Source: Phycisphaeraceae bacterium (GTDB taxonomy: Bacteria; Planctomycetota; Phycisphaerae; Phycisphaerales; Phycisphaeraceae). Taken from it: a stretch of DNA of 64,000 nt. The stretch lies in assembly GCA_028284155.1 (NCBI GenBank), contig JANQSF010000125.1, positions 1-64,000 on the forward strand. Reading direction: 5' to 3'. The notes beneath the pieces are model-generated. The model was not told the origin of the DNA. It saw only the letters and a list, made by a program, of their open reading frames with translations, and made no database searches. Positions 43,161 to 52,860 of the stretch are shown here, in pieces (within the stretch, counting starts at the first letter, position 1; every line of letters begins with the position of its first letter). The translations under genes and the position numbers were made by a program.

Positions 43161-43676
43161 TCAGCGTTTCGAGAACTGGAATCGCTTGCGAGCGCCGGGT
43201 TGGCCCGGCTTCTTCCGTTCGACCTTGCGGGGGTCTCGGCTCAAGAAATCGTGGTCGCGGAGGATCGGCTCCAGCGACGGGTCGTAGTCCTTGATGGCGC
43301 GGGCGAGGCCGAGCTTGATGGCGCCGGCCTGTCCCATGAAGCCGCCGCCGTGCGTGTTGACGTAGACGTCGACGCCGCCTTCGAGCTTCGTTTCCACCAG
43401 CGGGGCGCGGACGTCGTTGCGGTCGCGCATCTCGGTGAAGTAGACATCGACCTCTTTGCCGTTGACCAGGTACTTGCCGTCGCCGGCCTTGATGCGGACG
43501 CGGGCGACGGCGGCCTTGCGTCGGCCGGTGCCCCACCAGTAGCCGTACTTCGGCTCAGCCGGCTCGCGCGTGGGCGCGGGCTGCTCGGCGGGCGGCGCGA
43601 CGGCGGTGGCGGTATCCGCTTCGGTGATGCCGGTGTCGAGTGTGGGGGCGTCTTGGGTGGCGGTGTCTTCAGCCAT
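43161..43676 (-). CDS. rpsI: 30S ribosomal protein S9 with acidic N-terminal extension
   Basis: 171 aa; the S9 core starts near residue 45: YGYWWGTGRRKAAVARVRIK, YVNTHGGGFMGQAGAIKLGL and the basic C-terminus KKPGQPGARKRFQFSKR. The tail that contacts the P-site tRNA is intact. The first ~43 residues are Thr/Asp/Ala/Pro-rich and not part of most bacterial S9 proteins. It follows rplM after 21 bp, the usual L13-S9 operon. Confidence 0.95.
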   Translation of the reverse strand: MAEDTATQDAPTLDTGITEADTATAVAPPAEQPAPTREPAEPKYGYWWGTGRRKAAVARVRIKAGDGKYLVNGKEVDVYFTEMRDRNDVRAPLVETKLEGGVDVYVNTHGGGFMGQAGAIKLGLARAIKDYDPSLEPILRDHDFLSRDPRKVERKKPGQPGARKRFQFSKR

Positions 43677-43697
43677 GATTCAGGTCGTCCTGTTTGA

Positions 43698-44138
43698 TTA
43701 CAGCTCGAGCGTCTGCGGTTGCTGGGCCTGGTGCGGGTGGTCGGCGCCGACGTAGATTTTCAGCTTCGACAGTTGCTGACGGGCCAGCTTGTTCTTGGGG
43801 AGCATGCGGCGCACGGCCTCGCGGATCAACTCCTCCGGCTTGTTCTCAAGCACTTGGCCCCACGATTCGAGCTTTCGGCCGCTGGGGTGGCCGGTGAACC
43901 GTTCGTGGTGTTTCTGTTCGAGCTTTTGGCCGGTGACGCGGACCTTCTCGCAGTTGACGACGACAACGAAGTCGCCGGCGTCGTGGTGCGGGGTGTATTC
44001 CGGCTTGGTCTTGCCCATGAGGATGCGGGCGATCTTGACGCTCAGTCGGCCGAGGATCTGGTCGGTCGCATCGACGACCCACCAGTCGCGCGGGACCTCG
44101 TTCTTTTTATAGTTGGCAAGGGTCGTCTGACGGTTCAT
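43698..44138 (-). CDS. rplM: 50S ribosomal protein L13
   Basis: 146 aa from ATG 44138. WWVVDATDQILGRLSVKIAR, GDFVVVVNCEKVRVTGQKLE, HERFTGHPSGRKLESWGQVL and EAVRRMLPKNKLARQQLSKL are L13 signatures, including the KTKPEYTPHHDAGD loop. The longer upstream frame is not translated protein. First gene of the rplM-rpsI operon. Confidence 0.96.
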   Translation of the reverse strand: MNRQTTLANYKKNEVPRDWWVVDATDQILGRLSVKIARILMGKTKPEYTPHHDAGDFVVVVNCEKVRVTGQKLEQKHHERFTGHPSGRKLESWGQVLENKPEELIREAVRRMLPKNKLARQQLSKLKIYVGADHPHQAQQPQTLEL

Positions 44139-44293
44139 CGCGTCACACTCACAAGGTTGCGCCGCCGCCGCGGGCCGGGTCTCGGTCGGGCCGAGCGGCG
44201 GTAACTCGCGGTCAGGGCTTCGGTTGTCCCACTTCAGCGGGTGGCCGGGCGGGGAAATCTGAGCCGCATAGTCTATCGGGCTGGGCGGGGGTG

Positions 44294-44848
44294 TCAAGGA
44301 TTGGGGGTGGGATTTGAGGTCTTGACGCCGCATCGCGTGCCGGGGGCGTCTGCCCCGCACTCCGGGCATGGGCCGTGCCCGCTCCGCAGGTCGTATCCGC
44401 AACGGGGACATTGCCCTTTCAGGCGTCTGCGGATTCGACGACACACACCAACAAGCCACATCAGGGGTAGCGCCGCAAACACGGCTGCCACGAGGGCGTG
44501 CGGCAGGACGAGCATGCGAAATCCGCTGGGCTGCTCGTTGGTGAACCAACCATACTTGCTGACTGATGCTCCGCCGGTGGACACGGAGTTAAGTTCATTC
44601 ACCCTGTCCCTTACATACTCAGCTTCCTGCCCCTCGACGCTCCAGCCTGTAGGGTGTTTCTGCGGACTTGTTCGCTTCTCGAAAGACCATATGACCATGT
44701 TGTCTGCTGACACAATTGAATGAGTCGCGTCGTGTTGCCTCCGTTGAGCAATGAATCCGTAATCAAGCGTCAGAGCCCACAAAGCACATTCCGCGAGGAA
44801 CAGCAATACGGAGAGCGCGACCGCGATATTGAACGCCCAACGTCGCAT
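44294..44848 (-). CDS. Membrane protein with zinc-ribbon tail
   Basis: 184 aa. An N-terminal helix (FNIAVALSVLLFLAECALWA), a lumenal loop of ~80 residues, a second helix (LVLPHALVAAVFAALPLMWL) and then a cytoplasmic zinc ribbon CPRCGYDLRSGHGPCPECG (two CxxC pairs). This two-helix plus ribbon layout is frequent in planctomycetes, with unknown function. Confidence 0.82.
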   Translation of the reverse strand: MRRWAFNIAVALSVLLFLAECALWALTLDYGFIAQRRQHDATHSIVSADNMVIWSFEKRTSPQKHPTGWSVEGQEAEYVRDRVNELNSVSTGGASVSKYGWFTNEQPSGFRMLVLPHALVAAVFAALPLMWLVGVCRRIRRRLKGQCPRCGYDLRSGHGPCPECGADAPGTRCGVKTSNPTPNP

Positions 44849-44885
44849 AGCGAAGTCTATCCCGGATTGGTGGTTGCATTGGTAT

Positions 44886-44919
44886 CCCGCGGAAGGCCTC
44901 CGAGCAGGCCATCCGCGGG
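44886..44919. repeat. Hairpin of the CCCACGGATGGCCT family, copy 2
   Basis: Arms CCCGCGGAAGGCCT and AGGCCATCCGCGGG around CCGAGC, then TTTTAGCTTTTT. One A-A mismatch; same loop as 28959-28992. Confidence 0.82.
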
Positions 44920-44957
44920 TTTTAGCTTTTTGGAGTACCGGAGAGCAATCCCGGGGG

Positions 44958-45443
44958 TCAAAACTTCAACACGTCGTACGCGCGCTCGGCGTGCAGTTTC
45001 ATCAGGGCGGTGTGGAGCGACTCGAGGCCGGGGCAGTCGTTGTCGACGGATTGGAACGACCGCGACCAGCCGTCGCCCTCGATGGTGACGTTGTATAGAT
45101 ACGCCTTCGGTTTCACGAACGCGCGGTCGGGGGCGGTGGTGACGCCTTGCGAGCGGACGATGTCCCACAACTGTTGACGTTGCTCGTCTTTGAGTCGCCC
45201 GACGCGGCGGTCGGTTCGGCCCACGGCCGCTCGGCCGCCAGCGAACGACAGGTCACCGTTGGGTTTGAGGACGAAATAGGTGTGCTGCTGATTTGGCCCG
45301 CGGCGGTACATCTCGAGGGCGAATGACTGTGGCATGGGCGACGAAGCGTCGACGCCGGGTTTGGCGCAGCCGAGTGGGGCAAGCAGGAGCAGTGATGCCG
45401 CGATGCAGGTTGAAGCGTTGACGTGTATCCGGGGGCGGGTCAT
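44958..45443 (-). CDS. Lipoprotein, paired paralogue A
   Basis: 161 aa with a lipoprotein signal (STCIAASLLLLAPLGC). The mature domain (FALEMYRRGPNQQHTYFVLK, then LKDEQRQQLWDIVRSQGVTT) shares its layout with the 45557 product: a beta-strand pair, a helical segment with an arginine/glutamine stretch, and a C-terminal helix. No family known to me. Confidence 0.78.
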   Translation of the reverse strand: MTRPRIHVNASTCIAASLLLLAPLGCAKPGVDASSPMPQSFALEMYRRGPNQQHTYFVLKPNGDLSFAGGRAAVGRTDRRVGRLKDEQRQQLWDIVRSQGVTTAPDRAFVKPKAYLYNVTIEGDGWSRSFQSVDNDCPGLESLHTALMKLHAERAYDVLKF

Positions 45444-45460
45444 GTGGGGTCCTTATGACG

Positions 45461-45534
45461 AGTAGGGTGGGCACTGCCCGCCACGGTTTGTTGCTGCGTT
45501 GCCGTGGTTTGTGGTGGGCGGTGCCCACCCTACG
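45461..45534. repeat. GTAGGGTGGGCA palindrome, copy C
   Basis: AGTAGGGTGGGCACTGCCCG to GGTGGGCGGTGCCCACCCTA, between the two paralogous lipoprotein genes. Confidence 0.9.
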
Positions 45535-45556
45535 TCGGACTCTCGCTCGTGGTCTC

Positions 45557-46048
45557 TTACTCGGGTTCGTCGATCGGTTGCAACTCAATGTGGCCGACCT
45601 CAGCCAGCAGATTCATCAGCCCGCGGAGCTTGCCGCTGCGTGAGTCGACCTCGTGGCGGACGGTTCGGCCGTTCGCGGTGATGGCGATCTTGTAGTTCAC
45701 GTCGTTGAGCGACAGGGGGACGGGCGGTTTCGTCAGGTCGTGTTCATCGACGTAGGCGTACACGCGTTGGAACTCGGCAGGCGACAGGCGGCGGCGGACG
45801 GCTGGGAACGTGTCGAACGTGACCTGCTCGCCTCGGCCGAACCCCGTTCGGAGCGTGCGGTCGGGTTGGAGGACGAAGATCGCCCGCTGCCAGCCGGCCT
45901 GCTCGGCGTCGACGAACAGGTGCAGGGCGAAGTCGGGCGGGGCGGCGTTGCTGTTGCTCGTGTCGGGCCAGGGGTTGCCGCAGCCGGTGAGGGTCGGCAG
46001 CGCCAGTGCGCAGGCGGTGCATATCAGCGGTAGGATGGCCGAACGCAT
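45557..46048 (-). CDS. Lipoprotein, paired paralogue B
   Basis: 163 aa; lipoprotein signal CTACALALPTLTGC. FALHLFVDAEQAGWQRAIFV and RRRLSPAEFQRVYAYVDEHD align in order with paralogue A (FALEMYRR…YFVLK / LKDEQRQQLWDIV). A divergent promoter region of ~120 bp separates it from the alpha-2-macroglobulin gene. Confidence 0.78.
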   Translation of the reverse strand: MRSAILPLICTACALALPTLTGCGNPWPDTSNSNAAPPDFALHLFVDAEQAGWQRAIFVLQPDRTLRTGFGRGEQVTFDTFPAVRRRLSPAEFQRVYAYVDEHDLTKPPVPLSLNDVNYKIAITANGRTVRHEVDSRSGKLRGLMNLLAEVGHIELQPIDEPE

Positions 46049-46171
46049 GTGGGCAATATATCAGCGTGGCTCCGGTCGGTTTCCACGCGAACTCGCGTCG
46101 GAACCACGCCGCCCCGTCGCGCGTCCAACCCGTGTAACACCCTTGTCACACCGATCCTCTGGAGATCGACC

Positions 46172-49100
46172 ATGCATCGCAAGCGAGCCGTCGTTGCTCT
46201 GACCCTGATCCTGACCCTGGCCGGCGCCGTGGCGTTGGAAGTGTCGCAGACGCGAGGCCAGGCCGACAAGCCCGACGCCGACGCCAAGCCCAAGGGCGTG
46301 GTCGGGCTGGCTGACGAAGAGTTCGACAAGAAGGACTACGCCGACGCCGCGAAGCTGTACGGCCAACGGATCGACAACGAGCCGCACGATGACCAGTGGC
46401 GGCACGCGGTGAAGCGGCAGATCGCGTGTTACTTGCGGCTTCAGCGTTTCGACGACGCGATCGCCGCGGCCGAGCGTCACATCAAGGACACCAGCGGCAC
46501 GCCCTACGAAGCGCGGGCTGAGCGGATGACGGGCAACCTGTACCTGACCGTGCCGCACTGGGGCACGCGGTCGGGCGGCAAGTTCCACCGGGCGCAGTGG
46601 AAGCAGGGCATCCACGTGCGGTCGTACACGCACGACAAGAAGCGGGCGATCGCGCACCTCGAACGCGCGCGGATGCTTTACAAGCAGTGGCACGGCCAGA
46701 TCGGCGACACGGCCGAGCCCGGCGCGCCGGCGACGCCCGACAAGGCCAAGGGTCTGAGCGATGACGAGTTGGCCAACTGGCGGAACGAGCGGATCGAGTG
46801 CACGTTCGACCTGGCCGGCGCGGCCGCGCGGTTCGGCATCTTCGAAAACAACCAGCAGTTCTGGTGGTCCTACTGGGGCGAGCGCGACGACGAGCGTTCG
46901 GAGACGGCCGGCGAGAACGATTTCGACGAGTACTACAACCGCGGGCAGTGGTACCGCCAGCGGCCGATCGGCTTGAAGCTCGACGCCAAGGGCAACCCGA
47001 TCTTCCCGTTCAAGCCGAAGGAATACAAGCCGACACTTCAGGACGATCAGAAGATCCTCTACCTGTTGGACGAAGCACGGCAACTGGACATCACGGACGA
47101 CAAGCGTTACACGGCGCTCAGTTTTTACCGCCAGGGCATGCTCGCCCGCGCGCGGTGGGGGATGGATCGGCTGAACATGTACGCCAGCTCGTACTGGTAC
47201 AACGGCCAGTACCCGCTGAAGCAGGACCTGCAAGCGATCAACCCGTGGGAGATGAAGGACAGCGAGGCGATCGTGCTCGCCGGCGGGCAAGTCCGCAAGG
47301 TCAAGATGCCTGCCCAGTGGGATGCGTTCAGCCTGCTGCGTACGGTTGTTGACGACTACAAGCAGGCGGGGTTGGCCGGGCAGGCGCAGTATGCCGTTGG
47401 GTTGAACTACCAGAGCCGCCAGCAGTACAAGTCGGCGTTGGCGGAGTACGACAAGCTGATCAGCGGGCAGATCAAGGACCCGACGTGGGCGAACAACGCG
47501 GGCACGCAGGTGCAGCGGATCAAGGCGTCGCAGGTGCGCATCAGCCAGGCGGGCGTGCAACTGCCCGCGAACGCCGGATCGGCCGACCCCGCCAAGGTGC
47601 AGATCAGCTACCGCAACACCGACCAGGTCTGGTTCGTCGCTCGCGAGATCGACCACGTCGGCTTCATGCGCGACCTGCGCGCTCGGCCGGTGCATCCCGA
47701 AAAGGGCTACCCCTACTTCTGGCCGTTGCAGAACTGGCACCAGCACTTCGTCCACCCGCACTACAACCACGAGATCCGTAACATCGCGGCTAAGTATGTC
47801 GGCAAGGAAGTGGCGCGCTGGAGCGACAAGGTCGAGAACGACGGCACGCACCGATACAAGACCGCCACATTGCAAACGCCGCTTGACATGCGCGGCGCGT
47901 ACCTGGTCTATGCCTACCTCAAAGAGCCGCCCGGCGGTGACGCCGCCAAGACCGGCAAGCATGCGATCAACCTGGGCAACAGCCGGGCCGTGCTGGTCAT
48001 GACCGACCTGGCGATCGTGGACAAGCCGGTCAAGGACGGCAAACTCTATTACATCTCCGACGCGCGCAGCGGCGCACCCGTCGCCAACTCCAACGTCAAA
48101 GCCCTGGAGGTCTGGAGCGAGAGCAAGAAGGACGGCAAGCGTTGGAAGACCATCTACCACAAGGTCATGCACACGCTCAAGACCGACGACCAGGGCATGG
48201 CGTTGCTCAAGCGTCCGACCGGTCGGCGGTACGGCCAGCTGCACCTGCTCGTCGATGCGCAGGGTGATGCCGAGGGCGACAAGGACGAGCCCGCGCTGCG
48301 CACCGCGTGGTCGGGCATGTCGTACTGGAATCACTATCGCCCGTCGCGCATGCGCAACGGCCTGTTCGCATACTGCATCACCGATCGACCTGTCTATCGG
48401 CCGAACCAGAACGTGCAGTTCAAGGTCTGGTTGCGTCAGATGAACAACGGCCTGCTGCAGAACAGGCCGAACCAGTCGGTCACGGTCACCATCTACGACC
48501 CGCGCGGGAACAAGGTCAAGTCGTTCAGCAAGCAGGCCGACCAGTGGGGCGGCATCGACGGCACATATGAACTGCCCGACGAGCCGCCGCTGGGCATGTA
48601 CCGCATCTACATCCACGGTCGAAGCTACGCGGGCGGCCAGAACTTCCGCGTCGAGGAATACAAGAAGCCGGAGTTCGAGGTCACCGTCGAGCCGGGCAAG
48701 GATCACGCCAAGCTCGGCGAGATGCTCACCGCCAAGGTGAAGGCGACGTACTTCTTCGGTGGGGCGGTCACCGACGCGACGATCAAGTACAAGGTCTTCC
48801 GCGAGGAATACCGCCACTCGTACTACTTCCCGAGCCGGTGGGATTGGCTGTACGGCCCGGGCTACGGTTACGCGTGGTACGACTACGACTGGTACCCCTG
48901 GTGGGGCCACGTGCGCTGCTGCCGCGTCGCGCCGGGCTGGTGGTGGGGTTACTCGGGCATCCAGCGCGCTAACCCCGTGCGCGAACTCGTTCAGCAGGGC
49001 GAGGGTCGGATCAACCCCGACGGCACGCTCGACATCGAGATCGATACAGCCGACGCCGCGCGCAACCACGGCGACGTCGATCACCAGTACGTCATCGAGG

Positions 49101-52100
49101 CCGAGGTCCGCGACTCGTCACGCCGCACGATCACCGGCCAGGGCACGGTGAAGGTCACGCGGCAGGCGTACTACAACGTCATGCAACCCGGTCGCGGCTA
49201 CTACAAGCCGGGCGAGGAGATGTTCATCAAGGTCCGCTCGCTGACGCCGGCCAATCAGCCGGTCAAGACCGAGGGCGTCGTGACCGTCAGCGAGGTCGTG
49301 TTCGGCGGGCCGAACAACGCGCACATCAAGGAAACCCAGCTCAAGACCTGGCGGGCCGAGACGAACGACCTGGGCGAGTTGACCATCCAGTTGCGGCACG
49401 AGCGCAGCGGTCAGCTCAAGATCAAGTTCGAGTCGCCGGACGAGTGGGGCGGCAAGGTCGAGGGGTACGCGCTGATCTGGGTCGTCGGCGACGACTTCGA
49501 CGGCAAGCTGCACCGGTTCAACAACCTCGAATTGATCACCGACAAGCGCGAGTACAAGCCGGGCGACGTCGCGCACGTCATGATCAACACGAAGCACGCG
49601 GGCAGCTACGTGCTGTATTCCGGCGACGTCGATAACAACACGCTGATCGACTACAAGCTGCTGCACCTGCCGGGCCGCAGCACGGTCGTCGACGTGCCGA
49701 TCACCAAGAACTCAGCCCCGAACTTCTTCATCGAGGCGACCACGGTGGCCGATACGCGCGTGCACCAGCAGACGCGGCGCATCGTCGTGCCGCCCGAAAA
49801 GGGCGTGTTGCAGGTCAGTGTCGCCAGCGACAAGGCCGAGTACAAGCCCGGCGAACGCGCGAACGTCGAGGTGACGGCCCGCACGCTCGATGGCAAGCCG
49901 GCCGAGGCGCAGGTCACGCTGTCGGCCTTCGACAAGAGTGTGCTCTACATCCAGGGCGAAACGACGCCGCCGATCGCCAAGTTCTTCCACGGCAACCTGC
50001 GCAGCCACAGCCTGCAAATGCGGACGAACCTGTACGAGCAGTTTTCCGCATGGGGCTACATGCACCGCCCGTTCGAGCAGCTTTACCCGCTGCCGGCCAG
50101 TTGGAACGGCGTGTGGGGGCCGGTCGTTGCGGACTGGCGGTCGGTCAGCGGCGAGGACGTCGGTTTTCTGGGCGGCCTGCGCGAGGAGACGCGGCGCGAC
50201 GGCGTGAACAAGAACGAGTCGTACTTCTTGGGCGCGAAGCTTGATCGCGCGCGACAGCAATCCACCGGGCAGGCCGCGTTCGCGTCGGACGCCGCCACGC
50301 CCTCGCCTGCCGCGAACGCCGCGCCAGGCCGGGCGAGCAACGCTCTGTTTGCCGAAACCGCCTCGCGCAAGTCATTGGGTAAATCCAAGAGCGGCGCAGC
50401 CGACAAGGAATCCTCCGACGACTCCGGCGCCGACCCTCTCATCGAGGCCGAGGTCCGAACCAAGTTCGCCGACACGGCCGTCTGGCTCACGACGCTCACG
50501 ACCGACAGCGACGGCCGAGCCACCGCGTCGTTCGACATGCCCGAAAACCTGACGACCTGGAAGATCAACGCCTGGGCGATGACCAAGGGCACGAAGGTCG
50601 GGCAGGCCGACGCGCAGGCGATCACGACCAAGAACCTGCTCGTCCGGTTGCAGGCCCCGCGCTTCTTTATGGAGTACGACGAGGTCGTCATCAGCGCCAA
50701 CGTGCACAACTACCTCGCCTCGCCCAAGCGGGCGCAGGTCTCGATCGGCGTGCCCGACAAGTACCTCAAGCTCATGAAGGGCGTCAAGAAGACGGTTGAG
50801 GTCAACGTGCCGGCCAACGGCGAGGTCCGCGTCGATTGGCGGGTCAAGGTCCACGGCGAAGGCGTCGCCAAGGTGCTCGTCAAGGCATTGACCAACGAAG
50901 AGTCGGACGCGATGGCGATGACCTTCCCCGTCCTCGTCCACGGCATGCACAAGCAGGTCGCCACCACCGGGTCGATGCGGCCGAAGCAGGACAACCACTC
51001 GATGACGGTCGAGTTCGAAGTCCCCGACAAGCGTCGCCCCGAGCTCACGCAACTCGAGGTGCAGTTCGCGCCGTCGCTCGTCGGCGCGATGATGGACGCG
51101 CTGCCGTACTGCCTCGACTACCCGTACGGCTGCACTGAGCAGACGATGAGCCGATTCCTCCCGGCCGTGCTCACGCTCAAGACGTTGCAGGAAATGGGCA
51201 TCAAGCTGGAAGACGTGCGCAAGATCCGCGGCCGGTTGGCTGAGATCCGCCGTATCGAGAAGGGCGAGAACATCTCGATCTACGGCACGTACGCCGACTC
51301 GCCCATCTTCGACTCCGACGAGTTGAGCAAGATCATCCAGGGCAGCCTGACGCGCATCCGCGGGATGCAGAACGGCGACGGCGGCTGGGGCTGGTGGAAG
51401 AACAACGCGTCCAGCCCGTACCTGACCGCTTACGTGCTCTATTCACTTGTGATGGCGCAGCGGGCCGACGTGCAGGTCGATCAGAACATGATCAACCGCG
51501 GGATGAACTGGCTGCAGAACTACGAGCAGCAGTGGATGCGCGACCCGCACTGGAGCCCGCACGCCGGCCGATGCTTCGCCGCGTACGTCCTGTCGCTTGG
51601 CAATAAGGAAGCGACGATCAAGCCGGCCAAGGGCGACGAGCGCCAACCGACGCTCACCGGCCGACTCTACCGCCGCCGCGACAAGCTCAACAACTACGGC
51701 CGAGCGCTACTGGGCCTCTGCTTCGTCGAGCAGGACAAGCTCGAAGCCGCACGCACGATGCGCAGCAACATCAAGCAGTACCTCAAGGCCAACTTCGAAA
51801 CCGAGACGGCCTACGTCGAGTCGCCCAAGACCGGCTGGTGGTACTGGTACAACAACGACATCGAAACCAACGCGTGGTACCTGCGGCTGGTCAGCGCGCT
51901 CGAGCCGGACGGCGGCGAGGGCGCGATGCTCGTCAAGTGGCTGCTGAACAACCGCCGCAACGGTTACTACTGGCGGTCCACCCGCGACACGACGCTCGTC
52001 ATCAACGCCATGAGCGACTGGGTCATCGCCTCCGGCGAGGCCCACGCCAACTACACCCTCACCTTCGACTTCGACAACGGCAAGGTCGTCAAAAAGGTCA

Positions 52101-52747
52101 AGATCAACAAGGACACGTTCTTCACCTACGACAACCGCTTCCTGCTCGAAGGCGTGGCGCTCGGCTCCGGCAAGCACACGCTCAAGATCAGCAAGTCAGG
52201 CCGCGGCGCGCTCTACTTCAATACGTACTTGCGCTACTTCACCAAGGAAGAGCACATTACCGCGTCAGGCCACGAGCTGAAGGTCGACCGCAAGTACTAC
52301 AAACTCCAGCAGATCCCGTACGAGGTCGAGGTCGAAGGCGCGGACGGCCATAAGCTGATCGAGAAACGGCTGCGTTACCAGCGCATCCCGGTCAACAACG
52401 GCGACGCGGTCAAGAGCGGCGACGTGATCCAGGTCGAGTTGAAGATCAGCTCGGACAACGACTACACCTATCTGGCCATCGAAGACATGAAGCCCGCCGG
52501 CTGCGAGCCGACGCAGGTGCGCTCCGGCGGCAAGGGCCAGGAAGGCTTCTATTCGTACATGGAGATGCGCGACGAAAAGACCGTCTTCTTCGTCGCCGGA
52601 GTTCAGCAGGGCGAACACCTGCTCCGCTACCGCCTGCGGGCCGAGACGCCCGGCGTCTTCCACGCGCTGCCGACCAAGTACTACGCCATGTACGTCCCTG
52701 AACTGCGCGCCAACAGCGACGAGAACGTGATCCGGATCGTCGATTGA
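46172..52747 (+). CDS. Bacterial alpha-2-macroglobulin, 2,191 aa
   Basis: ATG 46172 follows GGAG and starts a signal peptide (HRKRAVVALTLILTLAGAVA). It carries TPR-like helices near the N-terminus (FDDAIAAAERHIKDTS), an MG2-type domain around residue 740 (TDRPVYRPNQNVQFKVWLRQ), further macroglobulin domains, the A2M domain (AVWLTTLTTDSDGRATASFD and MPENLTTWKINAWAMTKGTK), and the thioester motif GCTEQ with C1654 and Q1657. Bacterial macroglobulins trap proteases in the periplasm. A ~47-residue Trp/Tyr-rich insertion (residues ~884-930, YYFPSRWDWLYGPGYGYAWY and following) sits in the middle of a macroglobulin domain. No PbpC-like gene is adjacent. Confidence 0.93.
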   Translation: MHRKRAVVALTLILTLAGAVALEVSQTRGQADKPDADAKPKGVVGLADEEFDKKDYADAAKLYGQRIDNEPHDDQWRHAVKRQIACYLRLQRFDDAIAAAERHIKDTSGTPYEARAERMTGNLYLTVPHWGTRSGGKFHRAQWKQGIHVRSYTHDKKRAIAHLERARMLYKQWHGQIGDTAEPGAPATPDKAKGLSDDELANWRNERIECTFDLAGAAARFGIFENNQQFWWSYWGERDDERSETAGENDFDEYYNRGQWYRQRPIGLKLDAKGNPIFPFKPKEYKPTLQDDQKILYLLDEARQLDITDDKRYTALSFYRQGMLARARWGMDRLNMYASSYWYNGQYPLKQDLQAINPWEMKDSEAIVLAGGQVRKVKMPAQWDAFSLLRTVVDDYKQAGLAGQAQYAVGLNYQSRQQYKSALAEYDKLISGQIKDPTWANNAGTQVQRIKASQVRISQAGVQLPANAGSADPAKVQISYRNTDQVWFVAREIDHVGFMRDLRARPVHPEKGYPYFWPLQNWHQHFVHPHYNHEIRNIAAKYVGKEVARWSDKVENDGTHRYKTATLQTPLDMRGAYLVYAYLKEPPGGDAAKTGKHAINLGNSRAVLVMTDLAIVDKPVKDGKLYYISDARSGAPVANSNVKALEVWSESKKDGKRWKTIYHKVMHTLKTDDQGMALLKRPTGRRYGQLHLLVDAQGDAEGDKDEPALRTAWSGMSYWNHYRPSRMRNGLFAYCITDRPVYRPNQNVQFKVWLRQMNNGLLQNRPNQSVTVTIYDPRGNKVKSFSKQADQWGGIDGTYELPDEPPLGMYRIYIHGRSYAGGQNFRVEEYKKPEFEVTVEPGKDHAKLGEMLTAKVKATYFFGGAVTDATIKYKVFREEYRHSYYFPSRWDWLYGPGYGYAWYDYDWYPWWGHVRCCRVAPGWWWGYSGIQRANPVRELVQQGEGRINPDGTLDIEIDTADAARNHGDVDHQYVIEAEVRDSSRRTITGQGTVKVTRQAYYNVMQPGRGYYKPGEEMFIKVRSLTPANQPVKTEGVVTVSEVVFGGPNNAHIKETQLKTWRAETNDLGELTIQLRHERSGQLKIKFESPDEWGGKVEGYALIWVVGDDFDGKLHRFNNLELITDKREYKPGDVAHVMINTKHAGSYVLYSGDVDNNTLIDYKLLHLPGRSTVVDVPITKNSAPNFFIEATTVADTRVHQQTRRIVVPPEKGVLQVSVASDKAEYKPGERANVEVTARTLDGKPAEAQVTLSAFDKSVLYIQGETTPPIAKFFHGNLRSHSLQMRTNLYEQFSAWGYMHRPFEQLYPLPASWNGVWGPVVADWRSVSGEDVGFLGGLREETRRDGVNKNESYFLGAKLDRARQQSTGQAAFASDAATPSPAANAAPGRASNALFAETASRKSLGKSKSGAADKESSDDSGADPLIEAEVRTKFADTAVWLTTLTTDSDGRATASFDMPENLTTWKINAWAMTKGTKVGQADAQAITTKNLLVRLQAPRFFMEYDEVVISANVHNYLASPKRAQVSIGVPDKYLKLMKGVKKTVEVNVPANGEVRVDWRVKVHGEGVAKVLVKALTNEESDAMAMTFPVLVHGMHKQVATTGSMRPKQDNHSMTVEFEVPDKRRPELTQLEVQFAPSLVGAMMDALPYCLDYPYGCTEQTMSRFLPAVLTLKTLQEMGIKLEDVRKIRGRLAEIRRIEKGENISIYGTYADSPIFDSDELSKIIQGSLTRIRGMQNGDGGWGWWKNNASSPYLTAYVLYSLVMAQRADVQVDQNMINRGMNWLQNYEQQWMRDPHWSPHAGRCFAAYVLSLGNKEATIKPAKGDERQPTLTGRLYRRRDKLNNYGRALLGLCFVEQDKLEAARTMRSNIKQYLKANFETETAYVESPKTGWWYWYNNDIETNAWYLRLVSALEPDGGEGAMLVKWLLNNRRNGYYWRSTRDTTLVINAMSDWVIASGEAHANYTLTFDFDNGKVVKKVKINKDTFFTYDNRFLLEGVALGSGKHTLKISKSGRGALYFNTYLRYFTKEEHITASGHELKVDRKYYKLQQIPYEVEVEGADGHKLIEKRLRYQRIPVNNGDAVKSGDVIQVELKISSDNDYTYLAIEDMKPAGCEPTQVRSGGKGQEGFYSYMEMRDEKTVFFVAGVQQGEHLLRYRLRAETPGVFHALPTKYYAMYVPELRANSDENVIRIVD

Positions 52748-52773
52748 CACGGACGGTCAACCCAAATCCCACC

Positions 52774-52800
52774 AGGGCCGACCCGTGTCGGCCCTGTTTT
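52774..52800 (+). terminator. Rho-independent terminator after the macroglobulin gene
   Basis: Perfect stem AGGGCCGAC / GTCGGCCCT around CCGT, followed by GTTTT. It begins 26 bases past the stop codon. Confidence 0.93.
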
Positions 52801-52860
52801 CATTGTGTTACGATGCCACCGCAGACTGGTGCTCGGCCGCTTCCGGCAGGGAGTCTAACC

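Noticed and set aside
41036-45534. CRISPR array
   Set aside because: Copies are kilobases apart, palindromic and not regularly spaced; no cas genes.
46061-49084. 1,007-aa minus-strand frame opposite the macroglobulin
   Set aside because: Biased composition (V, R, D, L) typical of an antisense shadow; the plus strand has signal peptide, MG2 and thioester motifs.
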